The notes: generated from the sequence alone by a model not told the origin. A DNA stretch of 63,457 bases from Robiginitalea sp. (GCA_024642005.1 JAHECA010000021.1:1-63457); one strand, 5' to 3'. Positions 16,901 to 23,813 are shown, numbered from the stretch's first letter. A program made the numbers and translations.

Positions 16901-18119
16901 ACTGTGAATCGGCGTAGCAATTGGCATCCGTTTGATTGAAGGCACGAACATAGACTATGGTGCCGTCGGCTGCCGCATAGGTAGTCGAAGTAATCTCCGT
17001 GGAGTAGGTGCCATCGGTATAAAACTTAATATCCCCGCCGTCGGCATTAATAATCGCTTCGGCAAGGGTAAAGGTCGCCTGAGTGGTGGTGCCTTCCTCA
17101 CACAGCACAAGGTCCTGGAGTTCTGCATTCGGGAGCAAATTAACCGTAATGACCAACTCAACCGCAGGGCTCACACAGTTGTTCAGCGTATCGTAAAAGG
17201 ACCCGTAATAGGAAGTCCCCGGGGTTGGCACTGGGTTTCCAGCAATAGCTGCCCCCCCTGCACTCAGGCTCCATCTGAACTCCGTACCGGCCGGTGCCGC
17301 GCCATTCCAATAGCTGGAAAGGGCCAGCGGCGTTTCACCTTCGCAGAATTCCGTCGGAATCGTAGCAATCAGGACCGGGGCTGTCTGCCCGACGTTGCTC
17401 TGGGCACACAAGCAGGTTTCCGTTACCTGGGCCTCAGTACTGGGCGCTCCGGGAAGCCCGCTGCCGTTGCCTGAATAGTAATAATCCACATCGGCACTCC
17501 AGGTCCCGGGAGTCGTATTGTAGTTGTTCAGGTTGCCGGCAAGCACCTTTATCCCGCCAAATCCCGACAGGGTGCCGTAGTTGTTGAAATTCCCCGAACC
17601 CAGGGTAAAGCAGGCATTCGTCAGGGAGATGTCTGCATTGTTCACCACATTCCCATTCTTTGTCAGGATGGAATTGGTCAGCTTCAGGGAGGGTGGATCC
17701 CCCAGGGAGCCATTGATGTTGAGCACCCCCGGGCCGATGTCGATGGTGGCTCCAATACCCTCTACCCTTCCGCCTGCCTCGATATTCAGGTTGCTGTCGT
17801 TAAGCAGGGCGGCCCTGCCTCCTTGCGGTGGAACTGCATATGAAGCAAGGGTTTCAACCTTCAGGTATCCGCCATTCTCAACGCTTAAGGGCGGGTTGCC
17901 CTGGTAAGTTACACGGTGGTTGATGTTAATGGTCCCGCGAATTCTCGTATTCGGAACCTTATTATTCGACCAGGTACTAGCACTTTCCCATGGACCGTTT
18001 TGTCGGGTAGACACCGTCTGCTGGGCAGACAACGATACGGAAAAGATTAAAAAGAGTCCAATAAGAAAGCTCTTCGGAGCAGGGATTTTTCCAAAGGAAG
18101 CGAGTAAAAGTGTTTTCAT
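10992..18119 (-). CDS. Giant T9SS-exported protein with S8/S53-like, MBG and hexapeptide-repeat regions
   Basis: A 2375-residue protein with a signal peptide (cleaved near SLSAQ) and a C-terminal type A sorting domain of the type IX secretion system (YPNPAVDYVNL, DTSGRML, LNPGFYFVKV). In order: a short G8-like stretch; Ig-like repeats, two nearly identical (TLCEEG, ADGGDIKFY, YVRAFNQTDANCY); a subtilisin/sedolisin-like domain, about residues 830-1220, with Asp in VISDSYD, oxyanion Asn in SAGNFG and Ser in FGTSAAAPH; a TIG-like domain near 1300-1370; MBG domains near 1400-1550; hexapeptide repeats near 1554-1781; more MBG domains near 1800-2160; the sorting domain. The peptidase part has DEGRAML where subtilisins have HGTHVAG. 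The start at 18119 was chosen over an earlier ATG at 18176 because it opens the signal peptide. Base composition is more AT-rich than in neighbours. Confidence 0.88.
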   Translation of the reverse strand: MKTLLLASFGKIPAPKSFLIGLFLIFSVSLSAQQTVSTRQNGPWESASTWSNNKVPNTRIRGTININHRVTYQGNPPLSVENGGYLKVETLASYAVPPQGGRAALLNDSNLNIEAGGRVEGIGATIDIGPGVLNINGSLGDPPSLKLTNSILTKNGNVVNNADISLTNACFTLGSGNFNNYGTLSGFGGIKVLAGNLNNYNTTPGTWSADVDYYYSGNGSGLPGAPSTEAQVTETCLCAQSNVGQTAPVLIATIPTEFCEGETPLALSSYWNGAAPAGTEFRWSLSAGGAAIAGNPVPTPGTSYYGSFYDTLNNCVSPAVELVITVNLLPNAELQDLVLCEEGTTTQATFTLAEAIINADGGDIKFYTDGTYSTEITSTTYAAADGTIVYVRAFNQTDANCYADSQFSLTVTDNPDVVVQDLTLCEEGITEQATFTLAGAVTNADGGDIKFYSDSNYQNEITTPTYAAADGTMVYVRAFNQTDANCYTDAQFALNVTDRPDITVTALEQCDAGIDGSAVFDLNNGVNWDGALEFYSDPGYSSPITGNAISAYSTTGATIYVRAISADDPNCTTEDSFTLTVNALPTVTVADQETCAFGTGAPASNGDATFTAIFDGDPADYSFQWYLNDVPLLGATSASFTETEATAEDNNKGVYKVVVTNTATGCSTEASGTLTVNNCDVECAFNCEFKTEGKLSPALLSLYYEYPGDPKDPNDPLDETPDPFIYTINTKDNGIDDDEVLVDIVVTKAVYQQFITFLGTQGIQEADLITVFARSATERIATLYVPINKLLNFNEESSLNRVMEPARLNNKVINQGDFAQGSKAAKLGWNVSGEGAHIAVISDSYDNKVKASQDVEQEDLPGAANEDGYNLEVNVPTGADLPGGGSDEGRAMLQIVHDVSPDAQLYFRTGFISEYNMAARIDELAAMPEIDIIVDDLTYLKEPYYKDGYIAQAVDLAVQAGKQFYTSAGNFGNLSYEADFSGVPSPDGTVYRHQFDDDFLQKLTLKPGLYVIGLQWDNPYYSLGEAGASVDLDIYLTDGAGNKQFGYNWNNIGADPIELMYFRVKDNDPGNDAYTTTTYLMIESASGSTSVPFKYVVFRAGNFGEFQAEPALDGSTIVGHANAARNMVVGAVAYQNSPNYNGADPIPQNSSSRGGTTTNGAVRNKPELMAPTGVDTSVPLGGVGDSDGSGSPNFFGTSAAAPHVAAAAALVDEAVNKYLKDTITGDWLTGINPADYTAKNLLLNNTVPMTNAFPGGYDYKNGAGYISVDAAIWSFANPVPEFNNFDPSYSDPDFIAANPDFVPGQSPAYITLIGEYFNQQTQVYFRGELMDQDTDGALDTPDSYRVTSSTTIEIYLGPFIGAPSFYVVNPSGALTNGTDGGSSDTLNILEVQPEDLVIKPVNATRLYGQDNPATYTYTIVKKIDETTTEELTPEELALFADAELFQVSYSTLATTTSDVGTYDIDLTIDQIDAGLTELYTIEIQNGKLFVDPMPVTIQAVFVDDAGAPVTTLEYGSGVPSIEYRYFFGETPDGSGSDVPVQAVQEEFALNHTSAFNLMNGFNLLNGFNLRNGFNLRNGFNLRNSEGDPYDGTGDPFVNGFNLTNRSFWVSEVSEVAALDAEANGFNLRNGFNLRNAFNLRNAETVGIPNPATGENMPKLIPIDAMLFTMVLEDETGNTRDEAAIASPYPYVPQEADPNGFNLRNGFNLRNGFSLANNNYQVNAFSLTNGFNLMNGFSLTNGFNLTNAFNLRNAFNLRNGFSLSNGFSLANAFNLTNAFNLRNSSPPSAEGETVGNPPTAVEEPLLLLNNVDAELNTEYGDAPDNLPVFFKAATVLSGLNTGNHVIIAPAVMNTNYRVYIKLFNYTVTAKELTVTTSDFGTTEAPVVYGDYGDGGAIAEQPDFQFDVIGLENGDTKEDVLAGISLYAECTVCPTGKYPATSTGYNILANLENLTSEAAGNYIISFTEDPTQIGKFKVDPFALTLKVTDGQPITYGAAGPFTFNYTLSTADAAWTEANLPYGETRAAIFGSLDFTPDDGCGLLTPLEAAAVPVATPNYTVDYQSGTLTVTKAFLDLKVADAAINYGAAIPQSFSVTPINNTVVCSDPTSPISLPKANFEIWQNGSKVTASTLSSGTYEVRFVGALPTVYANYTLGSQTYGKLYVNPAVSCNDRIKAVDMCKVTLAPGSYPDPRITTKLTFTYENRLNVPIYVKFVANTNNADNYFKTTGGTVVIGEAPSWFEPGIHQFSVYTNDGNIQWEITTPGCNSSFKSSNGSNANPCPVNLEASMDLDAQVLGIEEVQSVAYPNPAVDYVNLFVGDQEGQIDVQVFDTSGRMLISRDYGVTGLQEVQLDISALNPGFYFVKVGSAPPIQIIKQ
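12774..13460 (-). repeat. In-frame 18-bp repeats encoding [GA]-F-[NS]-L-x-N hexapeptides
   Basis: Within the giant gene the hexapeptide occurs 22 times plus one degenerate copy (NNYQVN), in clusters of 5 (13460-13371), 1 (near 13310-13330), 3 (near 13200-13257) and 14 units counting the degenerate one (near 13029-12774). Many DNA units are nearly identical (TTGCGCAGGTTRAAGCCG on the plus strand), so copy number could change without frameshift. The clusters interrupt an MBG domain region. Confidence 0.9.
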
Positions 18120-18527
18120 AGTGAGGTTATTTGAATACCAAGCACAAGCAGAAATCCACTTCAGAAAATAAAACAACTAAAAAAGCAAGCGTAAATTCGG
18201 GTAAGGATTGGGGTCTTAACCACTATACAAGAAGAAAAAGCGCCTCTGTTATTTAGATTACATAGACTATCTGTGGGCCGCTTATTTCCTAAGATAATAG
18301 TACAAGATAGGCAAAAGTATGCAAAAAAACCAGTCAGATCTATGTTACTTCTTAGATGGTTACATATATTGGTTAATCGGTATAAAATCGGAGTTAAACC
18401 GCAAACATCCGTTAAAGTGGGTCGCAATCTGATGCCTGCGATCGAACTTTACCGGGCTAACAGGCCGTTGAATTGCATAGGTGCAATTTGATAATTTACT
18501 ACCTTTAGGCCGTAACCCACGCTTAAT
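18120..18527. other. AT-rich divergent intergenic region
   Basis: About 400 bp between two divergent genes, clearly lower in GC than the window in general. I see no gene in it. It must hold the leftward promoter of the giant gene, which I cannot place, and near its right end TACCTTTA at 18500-18507, a good -7 box for the gene starting at 18528 (predicted leader about 16 bases). No TGAY-N4-RTCA operator is present. Confidence 0.5.
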
Positions 18528-19073
18528 ATGCCAGCCAGAGAAAAGGTAAAATTAACCCCGGAAGAGAAAATAATCGTCTACTGGGAAACCATTAAGCACA
18601 TTACCGACCTCAACCGGACTGCCGAATTAAAAGCAGGGCTTATTCTGTCGTTTTACGGACTGGTGCTCGGGGTGATATTCGAGATGGCCACCAGCATTGA
18701 AACAAGCTTTAAATTCAATGTCCCGATAATTATCGTGATTGTTGCCTACTTCTTTTTTGTGTCGCGTTCCCTCTTCTACAGTTTCAAATGCTTCCTGCCC
18801 CAGATCGAAACCAAGTACGACAACAACATGTTCTTCTTTTTTGATGTTATTACGCACTTTGGGGATATCCGGGCCTTTTCAAAAAAGTTTCACGGGTTGC
18901 TGGAGAATGATCAGGCCCTTTACGACCAACTGGGGCAGCAAATCTACGTGCATTCCCTGATTGCTTCCCGAAAATTGGGGAATGTGAACAAATCGGTCCG
19001 AAACCTGGTGTACAGCTTTATTCCGATGATGCTCGCAGTAGTTGCCGTCCTGGCAATGGTATTCGTATTTTAG
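18528..19073 (+). CDS. PycTM-like (DUF5706-like) membrane effector protein
   Basis: A 181-residue membrane protein. The N-terminal helix ends in LNRTAELKAGLILSFYGL, which resembles the hallmark (ADxKAxxLLxxxG) of Pycsar transmembrane effectors of the DUF5706/PycTM group. Membrane segments are predicted near residues 37-54, 66-88 and 160-181, with a helical cytoplasmic part (FGDIRAFSKKFHGLLEND) between the last two. In Pycsar systems such proteins are triggered by cyclic pyrimidine mononucleotides and damage the membrane. Here the neighbours are an HD phosphohydrolase, converging with overlapping stop codons (19070-19073), and a TPR-linked nucleotide cyclase beyond it. The family call rests on motif and topology; it could be a housekeeping relative without defence function. 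Confidence 0.65.
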   Translation: MPAREKVKLTPEEKIIVYWETIKHITDLNRTAELKAGLILSFYGLVLGVIFEMATSIETSFKFNVPIIIVIVAYFFFVSRSLFYSFKCFLPQIETKYDNNMFFFFDVITHFGDIRAFSKKFHGLLENDQALYDQLGQQIYVHSLIASRKLGNVNKSVRNLVYSFIPMMLAVVAVLAMVFVF

Positions 19074-19687
19074 GAAGCCTTTCTCGCAGGGTCCTTGGCG
19101 TTCAGCGTCTCGTGAAGGCGCTGCAGCACCTGCTGCTTGCCGGGTGAGCGGTGCGTTCTCGCCCACTCTGTGTGGAAGGTGTGGTTTTCCAGGAACTTGA
19201 TTTGAAGCCGCAACCAGTCCAATTCAGTTTTCACAACTCCGTAGTGCAGGAATTCTTTGTACAATCCTTCACTGATGGTGCCATAATCATCCCTGCCGAG
19301 ATAGTCCAGATCGGCATCTGCCAGGATATCCTCATACAGGTTTCCGGGTTTTTGGGGTACCCGGGTCGCCCTGATCATGCCATCGATCAGCGCAATTTCA
19401 GAATTGGAATAGTTCTTGAGCATGGGGCGCACCTCTAAAATGCTCCTTTCTTCATGATCCACAGGCGTATAGATATAGCCGTAGTCATGAGCTACGGCCG
19501 CTATGCGGATCAGTTCGCCCACGCGGTCAGAAACCATGTAGTAATCAATGTAGTGGTTGCATACATTTGCCACATCGATAATATGGTTCAGGCTATGATA
19601 CGTTAAATGGTCCGGAAGTTTCCGGGAAAGGTCGTCAAGTATCTTATGACAAATTTCCGGGTAGGCACTGCTATTTTCTAGTTCCAT
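19070..19687 (-). CDS. HD domain phosphohydrolase
   Basis: A 205-residue soluble protein with the metal-binding HD signature: H31/H35 in TYHSLNHI, H67-D68 in VAHDYGY and D124/D126 in LADADLDYLG. HD proteins hydrolyse phosphodiesters or nucleotides, including cyclic nucleotides and dNTPs; the substrate cannot be read from sequence. HD and PycTM-like domains occur fused in single proteins in other Bacteroidetes (recalled, not checked here), so their adjacency as separate genes suggests a shared signal. The stop codon overlaps that of the membrane protein. The gene follows the adenylate cyclase on the same strand after a 162-bp AT-rich gap without any other gene, so it may have its own promoter. 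Confidence 0.85.
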   Translation of the reverse strand: MELENSSAYPEICHKILDDLSRKLPDHLTYHSLNHIIDVANVCNHYIDYYMVSDRVGELIRIAAVAHDYGYIYTPVDHEERSILEVRPMLKNYSNSEIALIDGMIRATRVPQKPGNLYEDILADADLDYLGRDDYGTISEGLYKEFLHYGVVKTELDWLRLQIKFLENHTFHTEWARTHRSPGKQQVLQRLHETLNAKDPARKAS

Positions 19688-19849
19688 AAAAATTGACGTG
19701 AATCTCCAGGGAATACTTAAAAATTAAACTAAATCAAAGGGAAATTATTGTGTTTTTGCCTTCGGGAGTATTTCATTACGCACTTTAAAGGCCTTTCACA
19801 CAATAATACCACAATATTTTTGAAGTGTTAGCAATTATTTAACATTTGT

Positions 19850-21826
19850 TCAGGCCGGGGCCAATTCCGGCGTCTCGGCAAAATACATCTTGAATACCTG
19901 GCTTTTTACCTGCAGTTCGCCCCGATAGCTAAACTCATAGTCATCTTTCAATTCTTCATAGATATGCTCCGACACATTGATGCGGCCCGGAACGGAGCCT
20001 GATTCCATGCGCGCGGCTATGTTTACCGTATTGCCCCAGATATCGTAGGCAAATTTCTTGGTGCCCACCACACCGGCTACCACCGGTCCGGAACTCAAAC
20101 CGATCCGAATTTGGAAGGGATAAATATCCTTGGGCGGATTGATCTCGGTTTCCTTGACAAATTTCAGGATATCAAGGGCGGCCTCAAAGGCATCCCGGGC
20201 ATGCGTACGGTTCGGGGTGGGGAGACCGCCGGCGCACATATACGCATCGCCAATGGTCTTGATCTTTTCCAGGTTATGGCGCTCGGTAATTTCATCGAAG
20301 TTCTTGAAATAGTAATCCACGCTTTTCACGAGCTTCTCGGCAGACACGCGTTCGGCTACCAGGCTGAAGCCCTTGAAATCGGTAAACATCACCGTAATAT
20401 TATCAAACTCCTTCGCCTGGGTAAACCCGTTCTCCTTGAGCTCTTCTGCCACCTCTTCCGGTAGGATGTTCAGCAGGATCTGATCGGATCGGTTCCGTTC
20501 GAAATCGAGGCGCCGGTTGGTGCGGCGCATGTAGAAAAACTGGAACACGAAGCCGGCGAAAATGGCCAGAAGCAGCAATACAATAATAGAAAGCGTCTGC
20601 TTGTCGCGTGCGTCTCTTTCGATCTGCAGGGCGTTGAGTTCGTTCTCGGTGTTGAGCAGTTCGATTTCCTGTTCTTTCCGCTCCAGGTCAAAAACAGTTC
20701 TGAGTTCAGACATCTCATTTGCATAGTCGCTCTTCCGGAGCAAGTCTGCAACCTCAGCCAAGCTTTGTTGCGCAAGGAAGGCGTTCGCATAGTCGTTCTG
20801 ACTGGAGTAAGCTTTGGAGAGCCCCGCAAATGCCTCACTAGATTCCCGAAGCAGCTGCGTTTCATCGGCTACTTCCTGCGCTTTCTTAAAATATTCAATG
20901 GCTGCAGAGGCGTTCGAAAGCTGTAAACTGGTGTTCCCTAAACCGAGATACGCCTTGGCCTCCTCGCCCTTCGATTCTTTTTCGATGGCAGAAGCCAGTG
21001 CCTGCTGATAATAATTCCGAGCCCTGGCATAATCCTTCTGGTCAAGATATGCCTGTCCTAGAAAATTAAGGGGTGTAGCGGGGTCAATTCCAATTTCCCG
21101 GAATCCTTTGAGGGCATCATTTAAAAAGGGCAGCGCAAGTGCGGGCTTGCCCTGTTTAAGGTACAGATCACCTAGGTTTACATTGGCTACGGCAACCCCT
21201 AAGTCGTAGTTAATTTCCTCAAAATACGGAATGGATTTTTGATAGTTTTCAATGGCCTGGTCGTACGTCAGTTCATCATTGGAATACACCGTGCCGATGT
21301 TAACATATGCAGTCCCTATCCGTAGCGGGTCGTCGACGATCTCTCCATTCTTCAGGCTTTCGAAAAAATACTGAAGGGCCTTGGGGTCGTCTCCCATCGT
21401 CTGGTAAACAGAGCCAAAGTTATTCTGAATACTGCTGATGCCAATGGTATCATTGGCTAATTGGTAGACTACCAGCGAGCGATTGAAATAATCCAGGGCA
21501 TCGCTGAAATTACTCTTGTCGCTATAAACCAGTCCGATTATCTTAAACCCTTCGGCCTTGCCTATTTCGTATTTTATGTTTCCCGCAAGCTCAATGGCCT
21601 GGCGCGCACAGATTATTGCAGAATCCGGATTCGAAAACCGGAAATCCTCTGAGCGTTTCAGCAATGCCTTGATTTCCGTAGAATCTTTACGCGCCTGCTC
21701 CTGCAAGCGGCCAGACCCCTGTTTTTGATTATTAGCCTGAGCCCCCACCAAACCCGGGAGCAAAAAAACGCCCAGCAATAAGAAGAGAAACGATTTACCT
21801 AAGTTGAAGATTTGTACACCCATCAT
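19850..21826 (-). CDS. TPR-containing class III adenylate cyclase, membrane bound
   Basis: A 658-residue protein: signal peptide (ending GLVGAQA), about six TPR-type helical repeats in the periplasm (residues about 45-350), a coiled coil with repeated Glu/Leu (ERKEQEIELLNTENEL), one membrane helix near 407-430, a short linker, and a cytoplasmic class III cyclase domain from about 470. Both metal aspartates are present (MFTDFKGFS; KTIGDAYM). The base-selecting pair is Lys in EKIKTIGD and Asp in YDIWGN, the combination of adenylate cyclases, and NTVNIAARM supplies the transition-state Asn and Arg. It probably makes cAMP in response to a periplasmic cue. It lies upstream of the HD gene. The start could equally be the second ATG at 21823. 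Confidence 0.9.
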   Translation of the reverse strand: MMGVQIFNLGKSFLFLLLGVFLLPGLVGAQANNQKQGSGRLQEQARKDSTEIKALLKRSEDFRFSNPDSAIICARQAIELAGNIKYEIGKAEGFKIIGLVYSDKSNFSDALDYFNRSLVVYQLANDTIGISSIQNNFGSVYQTMGDDPKALQYFFESLKNGEIVDDPLRIGTAYVNIGTVYSNDELTYDQAIENYQKSIPYFEEINYDLGVAVANVNLGDLYLKQGKPALALPFLNDALKGFREIGIDPATPLNFLGQAYLDQKDYARARNYYQQALASAIEKESKGEEAKAYLGLGNTSLQLSNASAAIEYFKKAQEVADETQLLRESSEAFAGLSKAYSSQNDYANAFLAQQSLAEVADLLRKSDYANEMSELRTVFDLERKEQEIELLNTENELNALQIERDARDKQTLSIIVLLLLAIFAGFVFQFFYMRRTNRRLDFERNRSDQILLNILPEEVAEELKENGFTQAKEFDNITVMFTDFKGFSLVAERVSAEKLVKSVDYYFKNFDEITERHNLEKIKTIGDAYMCAGGLPTPNRTHARDAFEAALDILKFVKETEINPPKDIYPFQIRIGLSSGPVVAGVVGTKKFAYDIWGNTVNIAARMESGSVPGRINVSEHIYEELKDDYEFSYRGELQVKSQVFKMYFAETPELAPA

Positions 21827-22032
21827 ACGGCTAAATGTAAAAAGAAATATGAAGTTAACCAGCTATATGCGTTTAAATCATGGGGAAACGGCATTGATTT
21901 TAAAGAAGACAGTCACAACCTGAATTTCAGGAGGGGTCTGCCGCTTCGGGAAGCGCTTCGGCCCGATGCAGGATAGCGCCCCAGGTCTAACTGCCGGCTT
22001 TTGGGAGGCCGCTCCCGGACCGAAGCCTCAGG

Positions 22033-22680
22033 TCAGCGGTGGCTGAGCCGCGACAGGGCCCGGTCGAGCCAGGCGAACCAGCCAATAAAACTCAGAAAAG
22101 TAACCTTCTGGATCAGGGGCAATGCCCTGGGGCAGCTCCCCGTCTCGTACAGGGCGTAGTTGAGCATTAATACGGTGAGGCACCAGGCCCCGAATAGTGC
22201 CGTGCCGCGGCGGCGGCCCTGCCAGAACCCGGCAATGGCGCTCAGCAGGGCAAGCCCCCCAAAGCCCCCGGCCACCCGCACGGTGATGTCGTGGGTGCCT
22301 GCGCTTAAAAAAGCCGTGGTGCCCAGGGCCACAAGGGCACTGACGCGCATCAGTTGCCGGTTCCACGCAGGCCCGCCGGCCAGGGCGGGGAGATAGGCCC
22401 ACAGGTAAGCCAGCCCGGCGCAAAGCACCCCCAGGGAGAGCCTGGCCCAGTGGCGGCCTGTATTGAGGGCGCCGCCAACAGCCCGGGTATCGAGCAGGTC
22501 GCAGAGGTAGTTGTAGCGAAAACTGAAGCCTTCCTGCCCGGGTTCTACCCATGAGCCGCCGGGGTACTGCCAGGCTGCGAGAAGGTAGAACAAAACGAAT
22601 AGCCCCATGCCGGCCAGGGGCAGGAGCCCGCGGTAAAACTTCAGTGGGCCGGGTATCGGGTATTCAGGCATTTCAGGCAT
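22033..22680 (-). CDS. DUF998-like integral membrane protein
   Basis: About 215 residues with six or seven hydrophobic segments, among them LAGMGLFVLFYLLAAWQYPG, LSLGVLCAGLAYLWAY and VSALVALGTTAFLSAG. The pattern FRYNYLCDLLDTRAVGGALN near the N-terminus and the THDI before a helix resemble DUF998 proteins, whose function is unknown. The open frame extends 40 codons further upstream to 22800, but the -7 box at 22691-22684 places the transcript start at about 22680, so translation begins at the ATG at 22680 or the one at 22671. It is divergent from the DUF2953 gene, each with its own operator of the same type. Confidence 0.65.
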   Translation of the reverse strand: MPEMPEYPIPGPLKFYRGLLPLAGMGLFVLFYLLAAWQYPGGSWVEPGQEGFSFRYNYLCDLLDTRAVGGALNTGRHWARLSLGVLCAGLAYLWAYLPALAGGPAWNRQLMRVSALVALGTTAFLSAGTHDITVRVAGGFGGLALLSAIAGFWQGRRRGTALFGAWCLTVLMLNYALYETGSCPRALPLIQKVTFLSFIGWFAWLDRALSRLSHR

Positions 22681-22683
22681 GTC

Positions 22684-22726
22684 GCAAAATAACCCCGGTG
22701 GGCCAGGCCCCAAATGATCCGGATCA
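22684..22726 (-). promoter_or_regulatory. Composite Crp/Fnr-type promoter, DUF998 gene
   Basis: The operator TGATCCGGATCA (22715-22726) is a perfect palindrome. Read leftward, the -7 box TATTTTGC lies at 22691-22684, centre spacing exactly 33 bp. The predicted start is at the ATG itself or within ten bases of it. Confidence 0.7.
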
Positions 22727-22753
22727 ACCCTTTTTGGCCAATCCCCTGCCGAC

Positions 22754-22796
22754 TGACCCAGGTCATGGCCCGGGCGGCAGCCGGTGACGACCTTTG
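22754..22796 (+). promoter_or_regulatory. Composite Crp/Fnr-type promoter, DUF2953-GerW operon
   Basis: TGACCCAGGTCA at 22754-22765 and -7 box GACCTTTG at 22789-22796, centre spacing exactly 33 bp. The predicted start near 22800 lies downstream of an in-frame GTG at 22784, which therefore cannot initiate this protein from this promoter. Confidence 0.7.
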
Positions 22797-22813
22797 CCAA
22801 AAATTCAGATGCC

Positions 22814-23308
22814 GTGTGGTACGCATTGCCTTTCCTGCTGCTGGCCGCCCTTTTGGCCTACCTGCTCTGGATGCCGCTGGAATTGCGGATAGACAGTTCC
22901 AGCAGGCTGTTTTACCTGCGCGCAGGCGTTCTGGCCCGGGCCAGCCTGGAACCCGAGCCCGAACAGTTGCTGCAACTGCACCTCAGGGCAGGGTTCTGGC
23001 ACTTTTACTGGCGCCCAACCGATTTTCGGGAGGGAGGCAGGCCAAAAAAGGCGCCCGGAAAGCGCAAAAGCAAGAGGAACCTCACGGCCCCGCAGCTGCT
23101 CAGGCTCATCAGGAGTTTCAGGGTACGGCGCTTCCGCTGGGAGCTCGATTCGGGAAACCCGGTGCTCAATGCCCGGCTCTACCCGGTGTTTTGCCTGCTC
23201 GACCATACCCTGGGCGGGTTCGGTATCAATTTCCAGGACCGCAACCAGCTGGAGCTGCGCCTTGTAAACCGGCCGGTTCGCATCCTGCTCGCACTTGTTA
23301 AACGTTAA
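22814..23308 (+). CDS. DUF2953-like membrane-anchored protein (YtfI type)
   Basis: About 165 residues: an N-terminal membrane helix (PFLLLAALLAYLLWMPLELR), then a beta-rich soluble part ending with the conserved block RRFRWELDSGNPVLNARLYP, followed by GGFGINFQDRNQ and LVNRPVR. This fits DUF2953, whose Bacillus member YtfI is encoded beside the GerW-like YtfJ; the same pairing occurs here, 11 bp apart. I place the start at GTG 22814 because the predicted transcript begins near 22800; the frame is open back to GTG 22784. The basic stretch KKAPGKRKSKR lies in a loop. The function in a non-sporulating bacterium is unknown. Confidence 0.65.
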   Translation: MWYALPFLLLAALLAYLLWMPLELRIDSSSRLFYLRAGVLARASLEPEPEQLLQLHLRAGFWHFYWRPTDFREGGRPKKAPGKRKSKRNLTAPQLLRLIRSFRVRRFRWELDSGNPVLNARLYPVFCLLDHTLGGFGINFQDRNQLELRLVNRPVRILLALVKR

Positions 23309-23319
23309 AACTCTATATC

Positions 23320-23685
23320 ATGGAAATGCAATTTGAACACATGCTGGAAAAAATCACGGACTTTATCCGCGCTGAAGCGAAAACAGAGACCATTATGGGG
23401 GAACCCTTTGAATTGGGCGCCTTCAAATGCGTTCCGGTCATTAAGGTCGGCATGGGGTTCGGCTCAGGCGGAGGCCAGGGCGACGACCCCAAGAAAGGCA
23501 AGGGAACCGGAGGCGGAGCCGGGGCCGGAGTGGGCATTGAGCCCATCGGCTTTCTGGTGACCAAAGACGACCACATCTCCTTTGTGCCTGCCAACAAAGC
23601 ACACGGTTTATCGGCCGTATTTGAAAAAGTTCCCGACCTGATCGAGAAGCTGGCCAAAAAGCAGCGGGAAACAGCGCCGGCCTGA
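23320..23685 (+). CDS. GerW/YtfJ family protein
   Basis: A 121-residue soluble protein. It carries the family features: an N-terminal helix (EHMLEKITDFIRAEAKTETI), MGEPFELGAFKCVPVIKVGMGFGSGGG, a Gly-rich segment near residues 45-70, then GIEPIGFLVTKDDHISFVP. In Bacillus GerW acts in spore germination, but homologues are widespread in bacteria that do not make spores and their role there is unknown. It is the second gene of an operon with the DUF2953 protein and ends at a terminator hairpin at 23712-23750. Control by the composite promoter upstream links the pair to the low-oxygen-type regulon of this window. Confidence 0.85.
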   Translation: MEMQFEHMLEKITDFIRAEAKTETIMGEPFELGAFKCVPVIKVGMGFGSGGGQGDDPKKGKGTGGGAGAGVGIEPIGFLVTKDDHISFVPANKAHGLSAVFEKVPDLIEKLAKKQRETAPA

Positions 23686-23711
23686 GAACCGGCCCTGGAA
23701 TGTAGGAAGGG

Positions 23712-23750
23712 TTCCCGTCCCGCCAGTCGGGGCGGGAATTCCTTTTCTCC
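23712..23750 (+). terminator. Intrinsic terminator after GerW-like gene
   Basis: An 11-bp stem TTCCCGTCCCG / CGGGGCGGGAA with one wobble pair and a 5-base loop, followed by TTCCTTTTCT. Confidence 0.75.
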
Positions 23751-23770
23751 CCGGGCGGGTTACCGGCAAT

Positions 23771-23813
23771 TGACCTGGGTCATTGTTGGCGCTGTAACTG
23801 CCCCATACCTTGG
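23771..23813 (+). promoter_or_regulatory. Composite Crp/Fnr-type promoter, flavodoxin gene
   Basis: TGACCTGGGTCA at 23771-23782 and -7 box TACCTTGG at 23806-23813, centre spacing exactly 33 bp. TTG directly follows the operator. Predicted start near 23817, leader about 18 bases. Confidence 0.75.

Noticed and set aside
19693-19704. TGACGTGAATCT near the HD gene as an operator
   Set aside because: The right half-site is incomplete and it lies only a few bases before the HD start codon.
18528-21826. Calling the cluster a canonical Pycsar system
   Set aside because: Pycsar cyclases are small soluble pyrimidine cyclases in an operon with the effector. Here the cyclase is TPR-linked, membrane bound and has adenylate-type residues, and the effector-like gene is on the opposite strand.
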